Assembly: GCA_020974905.1 (NCBI GenBank) | Contig: CP087563.1 | Location: 2,976,001 to 3,040,000, forward strand | Length of the DNA: 64,000 bases | Source: Planctomycetes bacterium syqfu | GTDB lineage: Bacteria > Planctomycetota > Phycisphaerae > Phycisphaerales > Phycisphaeraceae | Reading direction: 5' to 3' | Part shown: positions 51,306 to 60,870 of the stretch, in pieces | Layout of the letters: every line of letters starts with the position of its first letter | Numbering within the stretch: position 1 is the first letter of the stretch | The notes under the pieces: model-generated | Database searches by the model: none | Told to the model about the DNA's origin: nothing | Seen by the model: only the letters and a program-made list of their open reading frames with translations | Made by a program: the position numbers and the translations under genes

Positions 51306-51710
51306 TAAACAAGCACTTAGGAATGCAATTGCATATCATCAACAAAGATATGAAATTGCCGTATCCGTAATAATTTCAACAGCACCGTAATAAACATCTC
51401 AGCGGTTTTTCACATCTATCTAATTACAGCCAATCGGCTTAGGGACGGAAGCAACCATTGCGGTTTCACCTAAGCAGACTTCAATAATTCATGATAACAG
51501 CGTGCCGACGAAATGGAAGATGAAATATGGGCCAAACATGGCCATTTGAATAAATACCCTACTGAGAAACACATCTCAACCCACGCAACCCGCTCAAGTC
51601 AAGTTGAATCTGCAAGTTACCTTAATATTCATGTCAACTCCAGCCCACTTATGTTTTTATGGAACGCCCGCTACTGTTGTTCAGCACAACCTGTTGAACA
51701 GCAGCACATA
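51306..51710. other. Gene-free stretch between the secreted operon and element B
   Basis: About 400 bases without a convincing gene. It should hold the promoter of the secreted operon; no clear boxes are seen. Confidence 0.5.
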
Positions 51711-51752
51711 AAAAAGGCCCGGCCTTTCCGAAGAAAAGTGCCGAGCCATTCC
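51711..51752 (-). terminator. Terminator of the element B integrase gene, TTCG tetraloop
   Basis: On the minus strand GGCTCGGC pairs with GCCGGGCC and TTTC with GAAA around a TTCG loop, followed by TTTTTT. TTCCGGGGG occurs at 51749-51757 at the base of the stem. Confidence 0.75.
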
Positions 51753-51813
51753 GGGGGCTGTGTTATGGCTTTCAATGTATCCGTCCCACCCGGCCATGTA
51801 AAGCCCAACACCC

Positions 51814-53220
51814 TCATCCTTTGAAAGCAAAATCCGGCAACGCATTGACCGCCCCATTGACATCGAGCAAGGCAGGATCGGTGTAGAAGTTGGTGGTTAA
51901 CTCGATCCGACTGTGCCGCATGGCGGCCTGGGCGACTCGGGGATGGACACCTGCAACAGCCAAGTGGGTGCCGAAAGTGGTGCGCAGGGCATGGATGTCG
52001 ACGACTCGGCCACGCGCGTCGGTTTTGGAGATTCCCGCGGCCTGGCAGTCAGCGTCGAATACACGAATGCCAGGTGGGTTGTCGAAGAGCAGTGCCTTGT
52101 AGCCTTGTTTGCTGCGATGTTCGAGGTGCTGCCTGATCTTCTCAACGACATCCGCTCGCAATGGCAACCGACTTTCCTTACCGCTCTTGGACTGGCTAGC
52201 AAAGAGTTCAAAATACGGTGCGGGTTGAGCATCCAGGAACAACTGCCCAAGCGTCAGGCTGCGCAGTTCCTTGTGGCGTAGGCCAGTCGAGACGGCCATC
52301 AGGTAGAACAACGCGCGTTCCCGGCCCAAGCGTTCGAGCTTCTTGAGATGGGGTTGCTTGAGTTTAGCAATGCCACGTTCGTAACAAATGTCCAGACTCA
52401 ACTGCGTGATGGTTTCGTAATGCCAGGTTTGACGGCCTTTGCGTTTGGATTTGGGAATCTCCACTTTGCCTCTGCCCCACTCAGCAATGGGACGCAGCGA
52501 TGCAGCGTGGAGCAGGTTACCGACTTCCTCAATCGTCAGTGCTCTGCGGATGTGGCGGCGGTCACTGGCGCGATCTGCTTTCTGCACCATGGTCAGTGGA
52601 TTGGCGACGATGCGTTGTTCGCGCACGAGCCAGTTACAGAACGCATGCATTGAGATCACGTATTCGTTGCGCGTGGCAGCGGCCATGTCTTTGTCTTCAG
52701 CTTTGCTGAGCCAACGATTCATGGCATCGCTGGTGATGTCAGCGAGTTTCTTGATCTTCAAATCTTGCACCAAACGGTTGAGTCGGCACTTCACATTCTT
52801 GCGGTAGTTCTCCGAGACTTTGCGACCACGCACCCGCTTGATCTTCAGATGCTCCAGATACTTCTCGATGTGATCGGTGATGGTAGCCTTGCTATGTTCG
52901 GCGACTTCGATCTCTTTGGGAGTGATGAAGCCAGCACGAATCTTTTCCTGTTCGGCCAGGACGTCAGAGAGTACACGCTGGGCAGCCTGCTCATCGCGGC
53001 AACCGGTGGAGATGCGTCTGTCGTTGCCAGCATGATCGGTATACCTGGCATACCAGACTTCTGAAACATACATCATGCGTTTGCCGTCTTCGGCCAAAGG
53101 TGCTGTTTTGAGCTTGCCGTGTTTCGTGCGCCATTGGACGACGGGTTTGTTACGTCGAGTAACGATCTCCGCGCCGTCGGGCATGGGGATCGGGTAGGTT
53201 TTCTTGTACAGGTTGGCCAT
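51814..53220 (-). CDS. int: Tyrosine recombinase (integrase) of element B
   Basis: 468 residues, nearly identical to the integrase at 19391: same core-binding domain and the same catalytic set in STGLRHKELRSL, HALRTTFGTHLAV and MRHSRIELTTNFYTD. The last residues are PDFAFKG against PDWAGKTL in element A and PDFVGR in the 4.5 kb remnant, so the end of the gene seems to be completed by the flanking DNA at each site. It marks the left end of element B. Confidence 0.95.
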   Translation of the reverse strand: MANLYKKTYPIPMPDGAEIVTRRNKPVVQWRTKHGKLKTAPLAEDGKRMMYVSEVWYARYTDHAGNDRRISTGCRDEQAAQRVLSDVLAEQEKIRAGFITPKEIEVAEHSKATITDHIEKYLEHLKIKRVRGRKVSENYRKNVKCRLNRLVQDLKIKKLADITSDAMNRWLSKAEDKDMAAATRNEYVISMHAFCNWLVREQRIVANPLTMVQKADRASDRRHIRRALTIEEVGNLLHAASLRPIAEWGRGKVEIPKSKRKGRQTWHYETITQLSLDICYERGIAKLKQPHLKKLERLGRERALFYLMAVSTGLRHKELRSLTLGQLFLDAQPAPYFELFASQSKSGKESRLPLRADVVEKIRQHLEHRSKQGYKALLFDNPPGIRVFDADCQAAGISKTDARGRVVDIHALRTTFGTHLAVAGVHPRVAQAAMRHSRIELTTNFYTDPALLDVNGAVNALPDFAFKG

Positions 53221-53452
53221 GGGTTTTTACGCAAGCCTTTCATGTTGGTGTCGTGTTGTGTGACACCATTCAGGCTCATGTTCGCTCGGATTGCAAGGCC
53301 CAATCTGGCATCGTCGGCAAAATATTCTCACATGCCGTCAACATTCAAAAACACCTGAAAAATAAGTCTCAAATGCTCGAATGATGCCTTGATTCGTGTC
53401 TGAATTCATGGCACATGTGTGTCTGTCACGCGAACGATGAAGGACACCACAC

Positions 53453-53647
53453 ATGAACGCCAAAACCACCAAACGCACGCAGGCATACAAGGACGCAACA
53501 ATCAACGAGATCGCCAAAAGCATCCTTGGCATCGACACCTTGCAGACACGCAAAAGTGATTCATTGGATTTTCACGACCTTGCCGTCTGGAACCTCAAGG
53601 AGGCGTTGGAAGCTGCCTTTGAGGCCGGGCGCAAGGCCAACCAGTAA
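53453..53647 (+). CDS. DUF6900-like small protein (element B)
   Basis: 64 residues, counterpart of the gene at 21021: NEIAKSILGIDTLQTRKSDS then LDFHDLAVWNLKEALEAAF. The conserved 230-base region with the integrase promoter precedes it. Function unknown. Confidence 0.75.
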   Translation: MNAKTTKRTQAYKDATINEIAKSILGIDTLQTRKSDSLDFHDLAVWNLKEALEAAFEAGRKANQ

Positions 53648-53672
53648 CACCTCGCATAGGAGAAACACATAC

Positions 53673-53933
53673 ATGCGAATCACACGGATTGATTTTGAAG
53701 GACGCGAAGGCATCTTTGCCATCGCAAAACGCCAGCGCGATGCCAAGCAGATTGAGGTGGAGATTCTTCAACCCACCATGCAGGCCAGCCACTGGGTGGA
53801 TGCGGGCGACGAAGACGAACTCTTTGCCATGGCGGTATTCCTGCAGGAACTGCTCGATGGTTACCAAGGCACGATGCAGGAGGCTGCCTGTTATTACAAC
53901 CCACTGCTTTGTATGAGCGACATCGGAATCTGA
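53673..53933 (+). CDS. Small conserved protein of element B, unknown function
   Basis: 86 residues from the ATG at 53673 (AGGAG upstream). Counterpart of the 21238 gene with the same length and the same end (YYNPLLCMSDIGI); the DNA differs at many third positions while the protein is kept, a sign of real coding and selection. Confidence 0.65.
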   Translation: MRITRIDFEGREGIFAIAKRQRDAKQIEVEILQPTMQASHWVDAGDEDELFAMAVFLQELLDGYQGTMQEAACYYNPLLCMSDIGI

Positions 53934-53942
53934 GGAACCACC

Positions 53943-54505
53943 ATGACCACCAAACACAAAAAACCAACCGCGTCCGACGCCTACGCCCAGCACTGCAAAG
54001 ACATCACCAGTCTGATGCTCTGGCTTGAACTCGAACTGGAAAAGCATCGCATCAATGCCAAAGGCAAACCTGAGAACTGGGGCGCAACAGGAGACCTTGA
54101 ACTCACTCGAAAACAAATGATCGACACGCTCGCCTCGCTCTCCCATAGCGAACCACAAGAAATCCAAGACCTGCTCAGCAACGCGTTGTCACTTTTCGCG
54201 TACAGGACGATTACCTGGAGATGCTTGTCACCTTCAAGCAACAACCCGAGCGCAACTACACGCATCGCTGCACGCGCGACGTGTTCCGCGAGGTGGCCTA
54301 CGCCATCGAAGACCACGCCGCTGGCGGGACCACGCTTGAGCAAATCGTCGATGCCATCGACGCCCCGTACACACAGGTCAACGTCGCACTGGCTTTCATG
54401 AAGGAGCGCGGATGCGTCGAGATTCGACACCGTCGCACCTTCCCGGCATCTGACATTGTGTATGAAGATGCCATGATCGAATTCATGCATCTGGCAGATC
54501 ACTGA
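53943..54505 (+). pseudogene. Frameshifted gene in the variable slot of element B
   Basis: The first 80 codons (HCKDITSLMLWLELELEKHR ... EIQDLLSN) are in one frame, then from about 54180 the sensible sequence continues in another (RVVTFRVQDDYLEMLVTFKQ ... EQIVDAIDAPYTQVNVALAF, RGCVEIRHRRTF, a winged-helix-like end). One lost base near 54180 (AAC-GCG where AAC-CGC is expected) explains it. It sits where element A has the HARE-HTH gene; both look like DNA-binding proteins. Alternatively two genes overlap, but the joint reading is more natural. Confidence 0.65.
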
Positions 54506-54536
54506 TCGCAGATCGCATGCAACCAACTTTTCCTTC

Positions 54537-54559
54537 ACCCCGGCATTCGTCGGGGTTTT
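54537..54559 (+). terminator. Terminator after the plus-strand unit of element B
   Basis: ACCCCG and CGGGGT pair around an 8-base loop, followed by TTTTAT. The following 280 bases before the toxin gene hold three short palindromes (CTGCGGAAATTCCGCAG at 54637, ATCTTGTA...TACAAGAT at 54658, CATACTGG...CCAGTATG at 54691) and the toxin promoter. Confidence 0.75.
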
Positions 54560-54805
54560 ATCAGTCAGCCACTCTCGTTGGTTGACTCGTCGTCCCCCTC
54601 TCTCATGCCATCACCGCTTTGGCCTTCTGCGGAAATTCCGCAGATGATTCGTCTGCATCTTGTAAGCGCCTACAAGATGCGCAGCCATTGGCATACTGGG
54701 GAAATTCTCCAGTATGAAAAATCTGCCCTTCCCCGTCACTTATACATTTTAAGTGAGAACAGAGTCTTGGTTTTTATGCCCCTAGCGATTCGGCCACTAT
54801 AGCCC

Positions 54806-54833
54806 TTGATGAATATAGACGATTGGCTATAAT
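54806..54833 (+). promoter_or_regulatory. Near-leaderless promoter of the element B toxin-antitoxin pair
   Basis: TTGATG, a 16-base spacer and TATAAT end 6 bases before the toxin ATG at 54840, exactly as in element A. Confidence 0.78.
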
Positions 54834-54839
54834 ACCAAT

Positions 54840-55196
54840 ATGTGGCAGATTGAATTCACGGACGAGTTTGAGCATTGGTGGAATGAACTCACCGAAGTTG
54901 AGCAGGATACCTTGGCGGCCAGTGTGCAGGTGCTTGAACAGCTGGAACCGGGCTTGACGCGACCGCATTCTGACACGGTGAAAGGTTCGAAGCATGTCAA
55001 CATGAAGGAACTGCGAACCCAATGTCAGGGACGACCACTCCGAACGTTTTATGCATTCGATCCCAGGCGATCAGCTATTTTGTTGATCGGCGGTGACAAG
55101 ACGGGCAATGATCGTTTTTACGATGAGATGATTCCCGTAGCTGATCGTCTGTATGACGAGCATCTTCAGCAACTGGCTGAGGAAGGACAGATATGA
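54840..55196 (+). CDS. higB: HigB/RelE-superfamily toxin, element B
   Basis: 118 residues, MWQIEFTDEFEHWWNELTEV onward, differing from the element A toxin at about ten positions. Same core (KELRTQCQGRPLRTFYAFDP, GGDKTGNDRFYDEM) and the same overlap with its antitoxin. Two close HigBA pairs in one genome may cross-neutralise, which would favour keeping both elements or allow loss of either. Confidence 0.88.
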   Translation: MWQIEFTDEFEHWWNELTEVEQDTLAASVQVLEQLEPGLTRPHSDTVKGSKHVNMKELRTQCQGRPLRTFYAFDPRRSAILLIGGDKTGNDRFYDEMIPVADRLYDEHLQQLAEEGQI

Positions 55197-55516
55197 TGGC
55201 ACGCAACTTTAACGAACTTCGCAACAAGATGTCACCTGAACGTCGCGCTCGGGTTAACAACATGACGCGCGAGATGATGGTGGAGATGCTGTTGGCCGAA
55301 ATCCGCCAGGAAGCCGGCTTGACGCAAAACGATCTGGCCGACGTGCTGGGCATCAAGCAGCCGACGCTGTCCAAGCTTGAATCTCAGGACGATATGCAGA
55401 TCAGCACATTGCGCCGGATTATTCAAGCGCTAGGCGGTGAACTGGAACTGGTGGCCAAGATGCCGCGCGGCACGATTCGTCTGGGGCAATTCAAGGACGA
55501 TCTGAAAACTGCGTAA
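55193..55516 (+). CDS. higA: HigA-type XRE antitoxin, element B
   Basis: 107 residues with the XRE helix-turn-helix GLTQNDLADVLGIKQPTLSK, differing from the element A protein at about four positions. Starts within the toxin stop (ATGA). Confidence 0.9.
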   Translation: MMARNFNELRNKMSPERRARVNNMTREMMVEMLLAEIRQEAGLTQNDLADVLGIKQPTLSKLESQDDMQISTLRRIIQALGGELELVAKMPRGTIRLGQFKDDLKTA

Positions 55517-56300
55517 TCAACCCCTTCAAGGACAAGGGAAAACTGTCTGCTTGGCCGAATCGGCTCAGGCAAAATGGGCGGGCTCACTAATAAAATGTGT
55601 GTTTTAGTGACGATGGCTCAGTGGCACGCGGCACGCCAACTCGTTGGCGCAGTGATGGCGTGGCCCAGGAACATTCGGCAGGATTCTGCCGGAAGTGGTG
55701 ATGGCCATACTGAGGAAATTCCGAAGTATGGACACACATGGGCGGGCCATGTGGATCAAACCTCAGCCTCAACGTTCACACCAGCAACTCTGGTGTACGG
55801 ATTCGATGGCCCTCATTATTAAAATGCAATTGTGACGATGACGTGGCCATAGCCTGCCGACAGTGCATCTGCGCCAGTGGCACAGATAAGCTTGGCAATC
55901 GTGCCCCCTGAGATTGCGTCAAGGTTCAGGTGATCGGCCTTACGACCTCCGCGACATGCCATACTGCGTCTAAGACGCAGTATGAAAAAGCGGCCAAACC
56001 TTCACGCTCAATTGGCCATCTGCGTTTTAGACGCAGATAAACCCAGTCACATGCCTCACTGTCGCAAAGCAACCGTGGCGACGTATGCCGGGGATTGGTT
56101 GAGGCCATTTGGTGCTCGCGTGTGGGCATACTGCGCACTATGCGCAGTATGGGTGGCCACGGGCTTGTGCCTTGACGTTTTCATACGGCCTTGTGTTGGC
56201 TTCTGTGACGTTCAGAGCAATCCGCTGGGCATATCGCCGCTGTCATCTCCTGTCACTCGCTGACAAAATGCGGGCATGCTTACGACACTCCCATATCGTT
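55517..56300. repeat. Gene-free field of short palindromes (element B)
   Basis: Counterpart of 23147-23865. Palindromes include CGGCAGGATTCTGCCG (55674), CATACTG...AGTATG (55706), ATACTGCGTCTAAGACGCAG (about 55959), ATCTGCGTTTTAGACGCAGA (56017) and CATACTGCG...CGCAGTATG (56127). Outer ends match element A; several cores differ, some on both arms. No gene is supported in these 780 bases. Confidence 0.62.
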
Positions 56301-56468
56301 ATAAACCCTTGTCAAATAACAATCCTGTATTTTGCGGCGCGTTTTTCGGAAACTCTGTCTAACTATGCGTGTTGTTCCCGTGCCATCGGAAAGTTTTACG
56401 CCCGGAAGTACCTAAATAATAATGACTTAAAATTTTAACAAATTTTCATTTTTGTATCTTTTTCCGTC
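56301..56468. other. Conserved non-coding block (element B copy)
   Basis: Matches 24531-24702 with few changes, while the flanks differ. The gap 56469-56650 after it holds one copy of the repeat that is doubled in element A (CACACAGGACAACGTGTGAC region). Confidence 0.55.
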
Positions 56469-56650
56469 ATGGCCTATTCCAGCATTTCTCTGGCCCACAA
56501 TCGCCACCGGATCGCCTGTGAGGCCGCACCGATTTCAGAGCGGCGTTTGGACGTCCGAGTGTGCAGAACACCACACAGGACAACGTGTGACGACGCGAAC
56601 AAACCATGACAAACAAGGCCTTGCCCTTCGGCCTGACTGACTCAAGCAAC

Positions 56651-56709
56651 GAAAAAGCCAAGACCGCCCTGCCAGGGATGAGAGTGCGTTGGCAGGAACG
56701 GCCTTGGCT
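56651..56709 (-). terminator. Strong terminator of the element B replication operon
   Basis: Same long stem as at 25185-25246 (AGCCAAGACCGCCCTGCCA with TGGCAGGAACGGCCTTGGCT), running into a T-run on the minus strand. Confidence 0.9.
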
Positions 56710-56782
56710 CAGTTCAAAATGCTACGTGGCGATGAGTTCAGTCAACGGGGCGGACATGATACACCAATTTGCTGCGATTCAG

Positions 56783-57037
56783 TTAGTTAATGGTGCCACG
56801 CATCGGCCTTCGCAACGGGCCGTGCATGTGCTTGCCGCACCAGTCGGTGGCGATCACCATGGGCCAGCATGCTTCCCGGAGCAACTTGTCATCATCGCCC
56901 ACGGAACCCGGTGTCGGCGCGTTGCAGCGACAGCTACCTTGGATCGGGTCGGTCACCTGATTACGTTTCGGATTGCCATGGCGATCCCGACGAATGGGCA
57001 CGAAGTACTGACAATCAAAACAACACGGTACAGTCAT
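56783..57037 (-). CDS. Small Cys-rich, probably zinc-binding protein (element B)
   Basis: 84 residues with CCFDCQYFVP, GSCRCNAP, REACWPMV and DWCGKHMHG, a spacing that suggests one or two zinc sites. No family recognised. It holds the last place in the operon, where element A has an unrelated 113-residue protein. GGAG lies upstream of the ATG. Confidence 0.55.
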   Translation of the reverse strand: MTVPCCFDCQYFVPIRRDRHGNPKRNQVTDPIQGSCRCNAPTPGSVGDDDKLLREACWPMVIATDWCGKHMHGPLRRPMRGTIN

Positions 57038-57373
57038 TCAAAATCTCCTTTACATAGGTTGGGCGACGGCCTACCTCAGGCCGCCATCAGGGGTGTGTGA
57101 TCAGGCAAATAAGTCCATTGCCAAGTGGCTTGAAAGAAGTTGAAGGAAGTGAAAAAGATATGTATATAAATAACTAATATATATATACATACATTACTAC
57201 TACCCCTTCTTTCTTTTTTCATGGACTGTTTTTCTCCTCAATATTTCTCCTTGGGTCAATAACAGGGGTTGAAAAAAGAATTAAGGGTCGACATATTTTT
57301 AAACTCACCTTTTATATAGTGTTAAATAGAAAACCTTTTTTCATACACAGACCTTTCTTCAAGGCACCTGGCA
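57038..57373. other. AT-rich gap before the element B primase end
   Basis: Notable for a run of alternating AT (AACTAATATATATATACATA at about 57170) and TTCTTTCTTTTTTC. No gene seen and no match to element A. Confidence 0.5.
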
Positions 57374-59641
57374 TTAAATGGCTTCATACTCCGTGCGGGA
57401 ACGGCCACGCGTATCCACCTGTTTGGTTCGGATCAAGCCGGCCAGAGTCAGGTTGTCCAGAATTTCCGTGCGATCCTTGGGCGTTAAGAACTGCGTGCGA
57501 CGACACAACTCACCCTTGGAGATCGATCCTGTATCACAGATCACACGCAGTACCTTTTTCTGCTTGGCATCGAACACCCCCTCAGCAATCCACTGACTGG
57601 CCATGAAGATGGTGCGACGCGTGGTGTACTCGGAAACACCACAGGCCCATCGCGCTGCATCGGCATCGATGACGGGTTCCTCCTTGCACCGGCTGCATGC
57701 ATAGATCAATGCCAGGCGACAGGCTTTCTCCTCGGTGCGGCCCCAGATCGGTGCGTAGTTTTCATCTTGGGACATCTGTGCATCGGAGCGTTCGGCCAAG
57801 TCGTCAAAAATGGCATTGGCCTTATCGGTGTTTTCAATGACACGCGGGTTGGGATAGACGGATTCGATGTTGCCGCCGGTGGGTGAATACTGCTTCCACC
57901 AGCGCGCGGTTTCAATCAGGTGCTCCGGCGGATCGAACATTTTCCGACGTCTGCGCGGCGGGCGGGTCAAGGCATCAAAGAAAAGCAGGCGGCCAACAAA
58001 ACCATCTTCAATGCCCTCCTTGGTCAGGCTGTCATACATCGCCCCTGGCGTGCTGGTGCCATAGATACACGCACATGGCTGCACGATGCTCTTGTTGCGT
58101 TTGGCATCGGCATAACCCTTGCCCCGATACGTGCGATTGGCATTGCTGTAAAGCCGCATGAACGTGGTGATGGCACCGTAGAGATTGGGCGCATGACGTG
58201 GATCACCCATCGTTCGCAGGAAGCGTCCAAACTCGTCGAACTGGAACAAGATGGCTGGACGTTCGTCCAACGCCGTCAACACCGCTGCATCGCTGGTGAC
58301 TTCCTCATTGCCCAGTAGATCAGCATCAGCCCGATCAAGAATACTGTCGTTGACTTCACGCGGCTTCTCCTTGCCGGCACTGGAGAGCCCCACACCGACA
58401 ACGTAGAGGTTGGTGCGATTGCCACGTTCATCGCGCACCTTGCGTGCGGCCAGCACGGCCTGAAGCATGATCGCCCCAGCCAATGCCAGGACAGGTTGAT
58501 AGCGATGAGCAACCTTCAGGGTGTAATCCACCACATCGCCGACAAACCCAGGCACAATGAGTAAATCCTCAGGAAATGGCCCCGGATCAATGATCTTCTG
58601 GCGAGTGGAGAGATCGTCCATATCGTCATCCGCTTCATGGCGACCCTGCCCCAAAATACCTGAGATATCAACATCCCCCATGTGATCCTCCAATGGATTG
58701 ATTGCAATGTCGCTTCCATAGCCCTGCGCACTCAGCGCCCGCGCCGCTGCGGAAAAATCACCGCCTTGTTCTAACATCGTGTAGACACCAAACGGCGAAT
58801 AGGGTTTGAGCGGTTCGAAGGGATGGGCGTTGGTGGAGAAGACATAGAACACGCCGTGCTTGAGCGTCGCAGAATAATCCTTGTCCTTGCCGGGTCGACG
58901 CCAACGTTCGTTCTCTCCGGGTTTGTCCAATACCCAACCGTGTTTGCGCAGGATCTCCCGGGGATCGCCACGCCGATTAAAATCGTCGCCGGGCCTGTCG
59001 GTGCGCAGTGGGACATGCTTACTACTTGGGGATTTTTCGTAGACGGGTTCATTGACGATCTGCTCCACTTCATCAACCGGCTCGGGCCAATGTTCATTGA
59101 GTTGCCAGGCCGCGCGCAGCAAAGTCTCCCGCTCGGCCTCCGTCAGAATGGGCAGGTTGATGATATCGCCTTGCTGCAAGACATAACCGTCCGTCGGGGC
59201 GCATAACACCAGGCCGCCTTCGCCGCGGGTTTCGATCAGGGTTTGGACTTTGCCATCCATTTTGCTTTGAGCGAGTTTGAGATTGCCACACACTTCATCC
59301 TCACACTGGTAAAGCACATGACTGCCGCCGGAAGGTGTGGATTCGATCACCAGTTTTTCGCGCAGTTCATCGGGGATGGATGACAACCATGCTGCCTGTA
59401 ATTCACCGTCGTCATCAAAATCAATGACTTCCAGGTTGCCGGATACTTTGCCGCAGATGATGCAGATTCCGTCATGCCAATCCCCAATAGCAAACTCTGT
59501 CGGCATGGGTAATCGCTGCTGATACTGTTTCCACTTGCCGACAGCGGGCCGTTTTTCATCACGTATTGCAGGCAAAGCACACAAACCTGCATTCCAATAG
59601 TCTTGAGCGACTTCCGTTAAGGGTTCTTCAATCAGTTGCAC
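57374..59641 (-). CDS. Primase-polymerase fused to a DUF3987-type helicase-like domain (element B)
   Basis: 755 residues from a GTG with AGGAG upstream. The first about 310 residues (primase/polymerase domain, KSPSSKHVPLRTDRPGDDF, SPFGVYTMLEQGGDF) are nearly the same as element A. After QGYGSD the protein changes completely to a DUF3987-like module: GFVGDVVDYTLKVAHRYQPV, VGLSSAGKEKPREVND (Walker A-like place), ILFQFDEFGRFL (Walker B-like), GTSTPGAMYDSL, DGFVGRLLFFDA. A winged-helix-like end (FLTPKDRTEILDNLTLAGLI) closes it. Same role in initiating element replication, with a different motor. Confidence 0.85.
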   Translation of the reverse strand: MQLIEEPLTEVAQDYWNAGLCALPAIRDEKRPAVGKWKQYQQRLPMPTEFAIGDWHDGICIICGKVSGNLEVIDFDDDGELQAAWLSSIPDELREKLVIESTPSGGSHVLYQCEDEVCGNLKLAQSKMDGKVQTLIETRGEGGLVLCAPTDGYVLQQGDIINLPILTEAERETLLRAAWQLNEHWPEPVDEVEQIVNEPVYEKSPSSKHVPLRTDRPGDDFNRRGDPREILRKHGWVLDKPGENERWRRPGKDKDYSATLKHGVFYVFSTNAHPFEPLKPYSPFGVYTMLEQGGDFSAAARALSAQGYGSDIAINPLEDHMGDVDISGILGQGRHEADDDMDDLSTRQKIIDPGPFPEDLLIVPGFVGDVVDYTLKVAHRYQPVLALAGAIMLQAVLAARKVRDERGNRTNLYVVGVGLSSAGKEKPREVNDSILDRADADLLGNEEVTSDAAVLTALDERPAILFQFDEFGRFLRTMGDPRHAPNLYGAITTFMRLYSNANRTYRGKGYADAKRNKSIVQPCACIYGTSTPGAMYDSLTKEGIEDGFVGRLLFFDALTRPPRRRRKMFDPPEHLIETARWWKQYSPTGGNIESVYPNPRVIENTDKANAIFDDLAERSDAQMSQDENYAPIWGRTEEKACRLALIYACSRCKEEPVIDADAARWACGVSEYTTRRTIFMASQWIAEGVFDAKQKKVLRVICDTGSISKGELCRRTQFLTPKDRTEILDNLTLAGLIRTKQVDTRGRSRTEYEAI

Positions 59642-59698
59642 GTGTTCTCCTGTTGTTGTTGTTGAATCGCTGAATGAGTCGAATACTTGAAAATGGAA

Positions 59699-60802
59699 TT
59701 ACGCCTGTTGCTTGGCGACATAGCACACATCTCCCAAGTCTTTAAACGCGTGAGCAAAGCCATCGATGTTGTTGCCGACGTACAACACTGCTTGTCCTTG
59801 CAACGGTGCGGAAGTTTTGTCCGGATGCCAGAAACGCACGCGCCCCGTTGGAAAACACACAGCCGATGCAACAGACATTAATGCATGGAACCAGCGCGTC
59901 TCCGTTGCGTTGTTCACCAGGACGACCGCCTGCGTGACGTTGCCGGACTGATATTGCTCAACCAGCTTTTCGCAGAACTGCTGGATCAGTGGTTGAGCGT
60001 ATGGCGGGTTCATGAAGACGCGACCATGCCAGCCATGTTGCAAACCGTCATCGTCAGCAGTAAAGATGCGCGTCGCACCGACAATCCGATTTGCAGCCGG
60101 ACTGGACGCTGGATCAAGGTCGATCCCGCCCATGGTGTCCGTTGCCCGCTCGATGTATTGCGCCGGGGTATACCATTCATTGTCACCAGAATTGCTGGCC
60201 ACATGAGGTTGTTTGAGCTTGGTGTACTCGGCATGAATCGTTGTTTCACCACGACGAAGCTGTTCCTTGGTCGCAGCATCGGCATGTTGCAAAATGTAAT
60301 CAGCCTTTGAAATGGTATCCCTCGAAACATCCGCCCTGCTTGCCAGGCGATCTCGCGTCTGACTTCCGGCAGAATTCTGCTGGATGTCGGGAAGAAGATC
60401 GTTGCGCGTTCCCTGATGTTCTTTGGCCTGAGCAGCCCAAACAGGCTTGAGCTTCAGAGCCAACTCAATCCGCTGAAACGGCTTGAGATTCCGGCGACCA
60501 AATTGGTGTTCAATAATCCACTGCTTGGCTTGATTACGATCAGCAAAACTGATGCTGCGCAATTCGTAATCGATGCCATACCGATCACAGATGGCCTTGC
60601 GATTGTGCCCATCCAACAGAACCCGTTGCTCAGACCACATGATCAGCGGATCGATACAGCCGTCGCGTAACAAATTCTCTTCCAGGCCGGATAGTTCCTC
60701 CTCCGTGAGCGGTGGAATCAGGCTCTGGAATTCCTCGTCAATGATGACACCCAACGATGCATCAAGGACATCCGAACGGTTTTCAAGGCAAGATGTTGTC
60801 AT
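59699..60802 (-). CDS. ParB-fold protein fused to adenine-N6 DNA methyltransferase (element B)
   Basis: 367 residues, near-identical to the element A protein: ParB-type domain, NEWYTPAQYIERATDT, GIDLDPASS, FMNPPYAQP. AAAGG lies before the ATG at 60802. It is the third ParB-fold protein in a row in this operon. Confidence 0.88.
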   Translation of the reverse strand: MTTSCLENRSDVLDASLGVIIDEEFQSLIPPLTEEELSGLEENLLRDGCIDPLIMWSEQRVLLDGHNRKAICDRYGIDYELRSISFADRNQAKQWIIEHQFGRRNLKPFQRIELALKLKPVWAAQAKEHQGTRNDLLPDIQQNSAGSQTRDRLASRADVSRDTISKADYILQHADAATKEQLRRGETTIHAEYTKLKQPHVASNSGDNEWYTPAQYIERATDTMGGIDLDPASSPAANRIVGATRIFTADDDGLQHGWHGRVFMNPPYAQPLIQQFCEKLVEQYQSGNVTQAVVLVNNATETRWFHALMSVASAVCFPTGRVRFWHPDKTSAPLQGQAVLYVGNNIDGFAHAFKDLGDVCYVAKQQA

Positions 60803-60870
60803 AGAACAACCTTTCAAAAAAATGAAATGGAACAACAGAGCAATCGGGGCGGGGTAAGAGGACACCTGCG

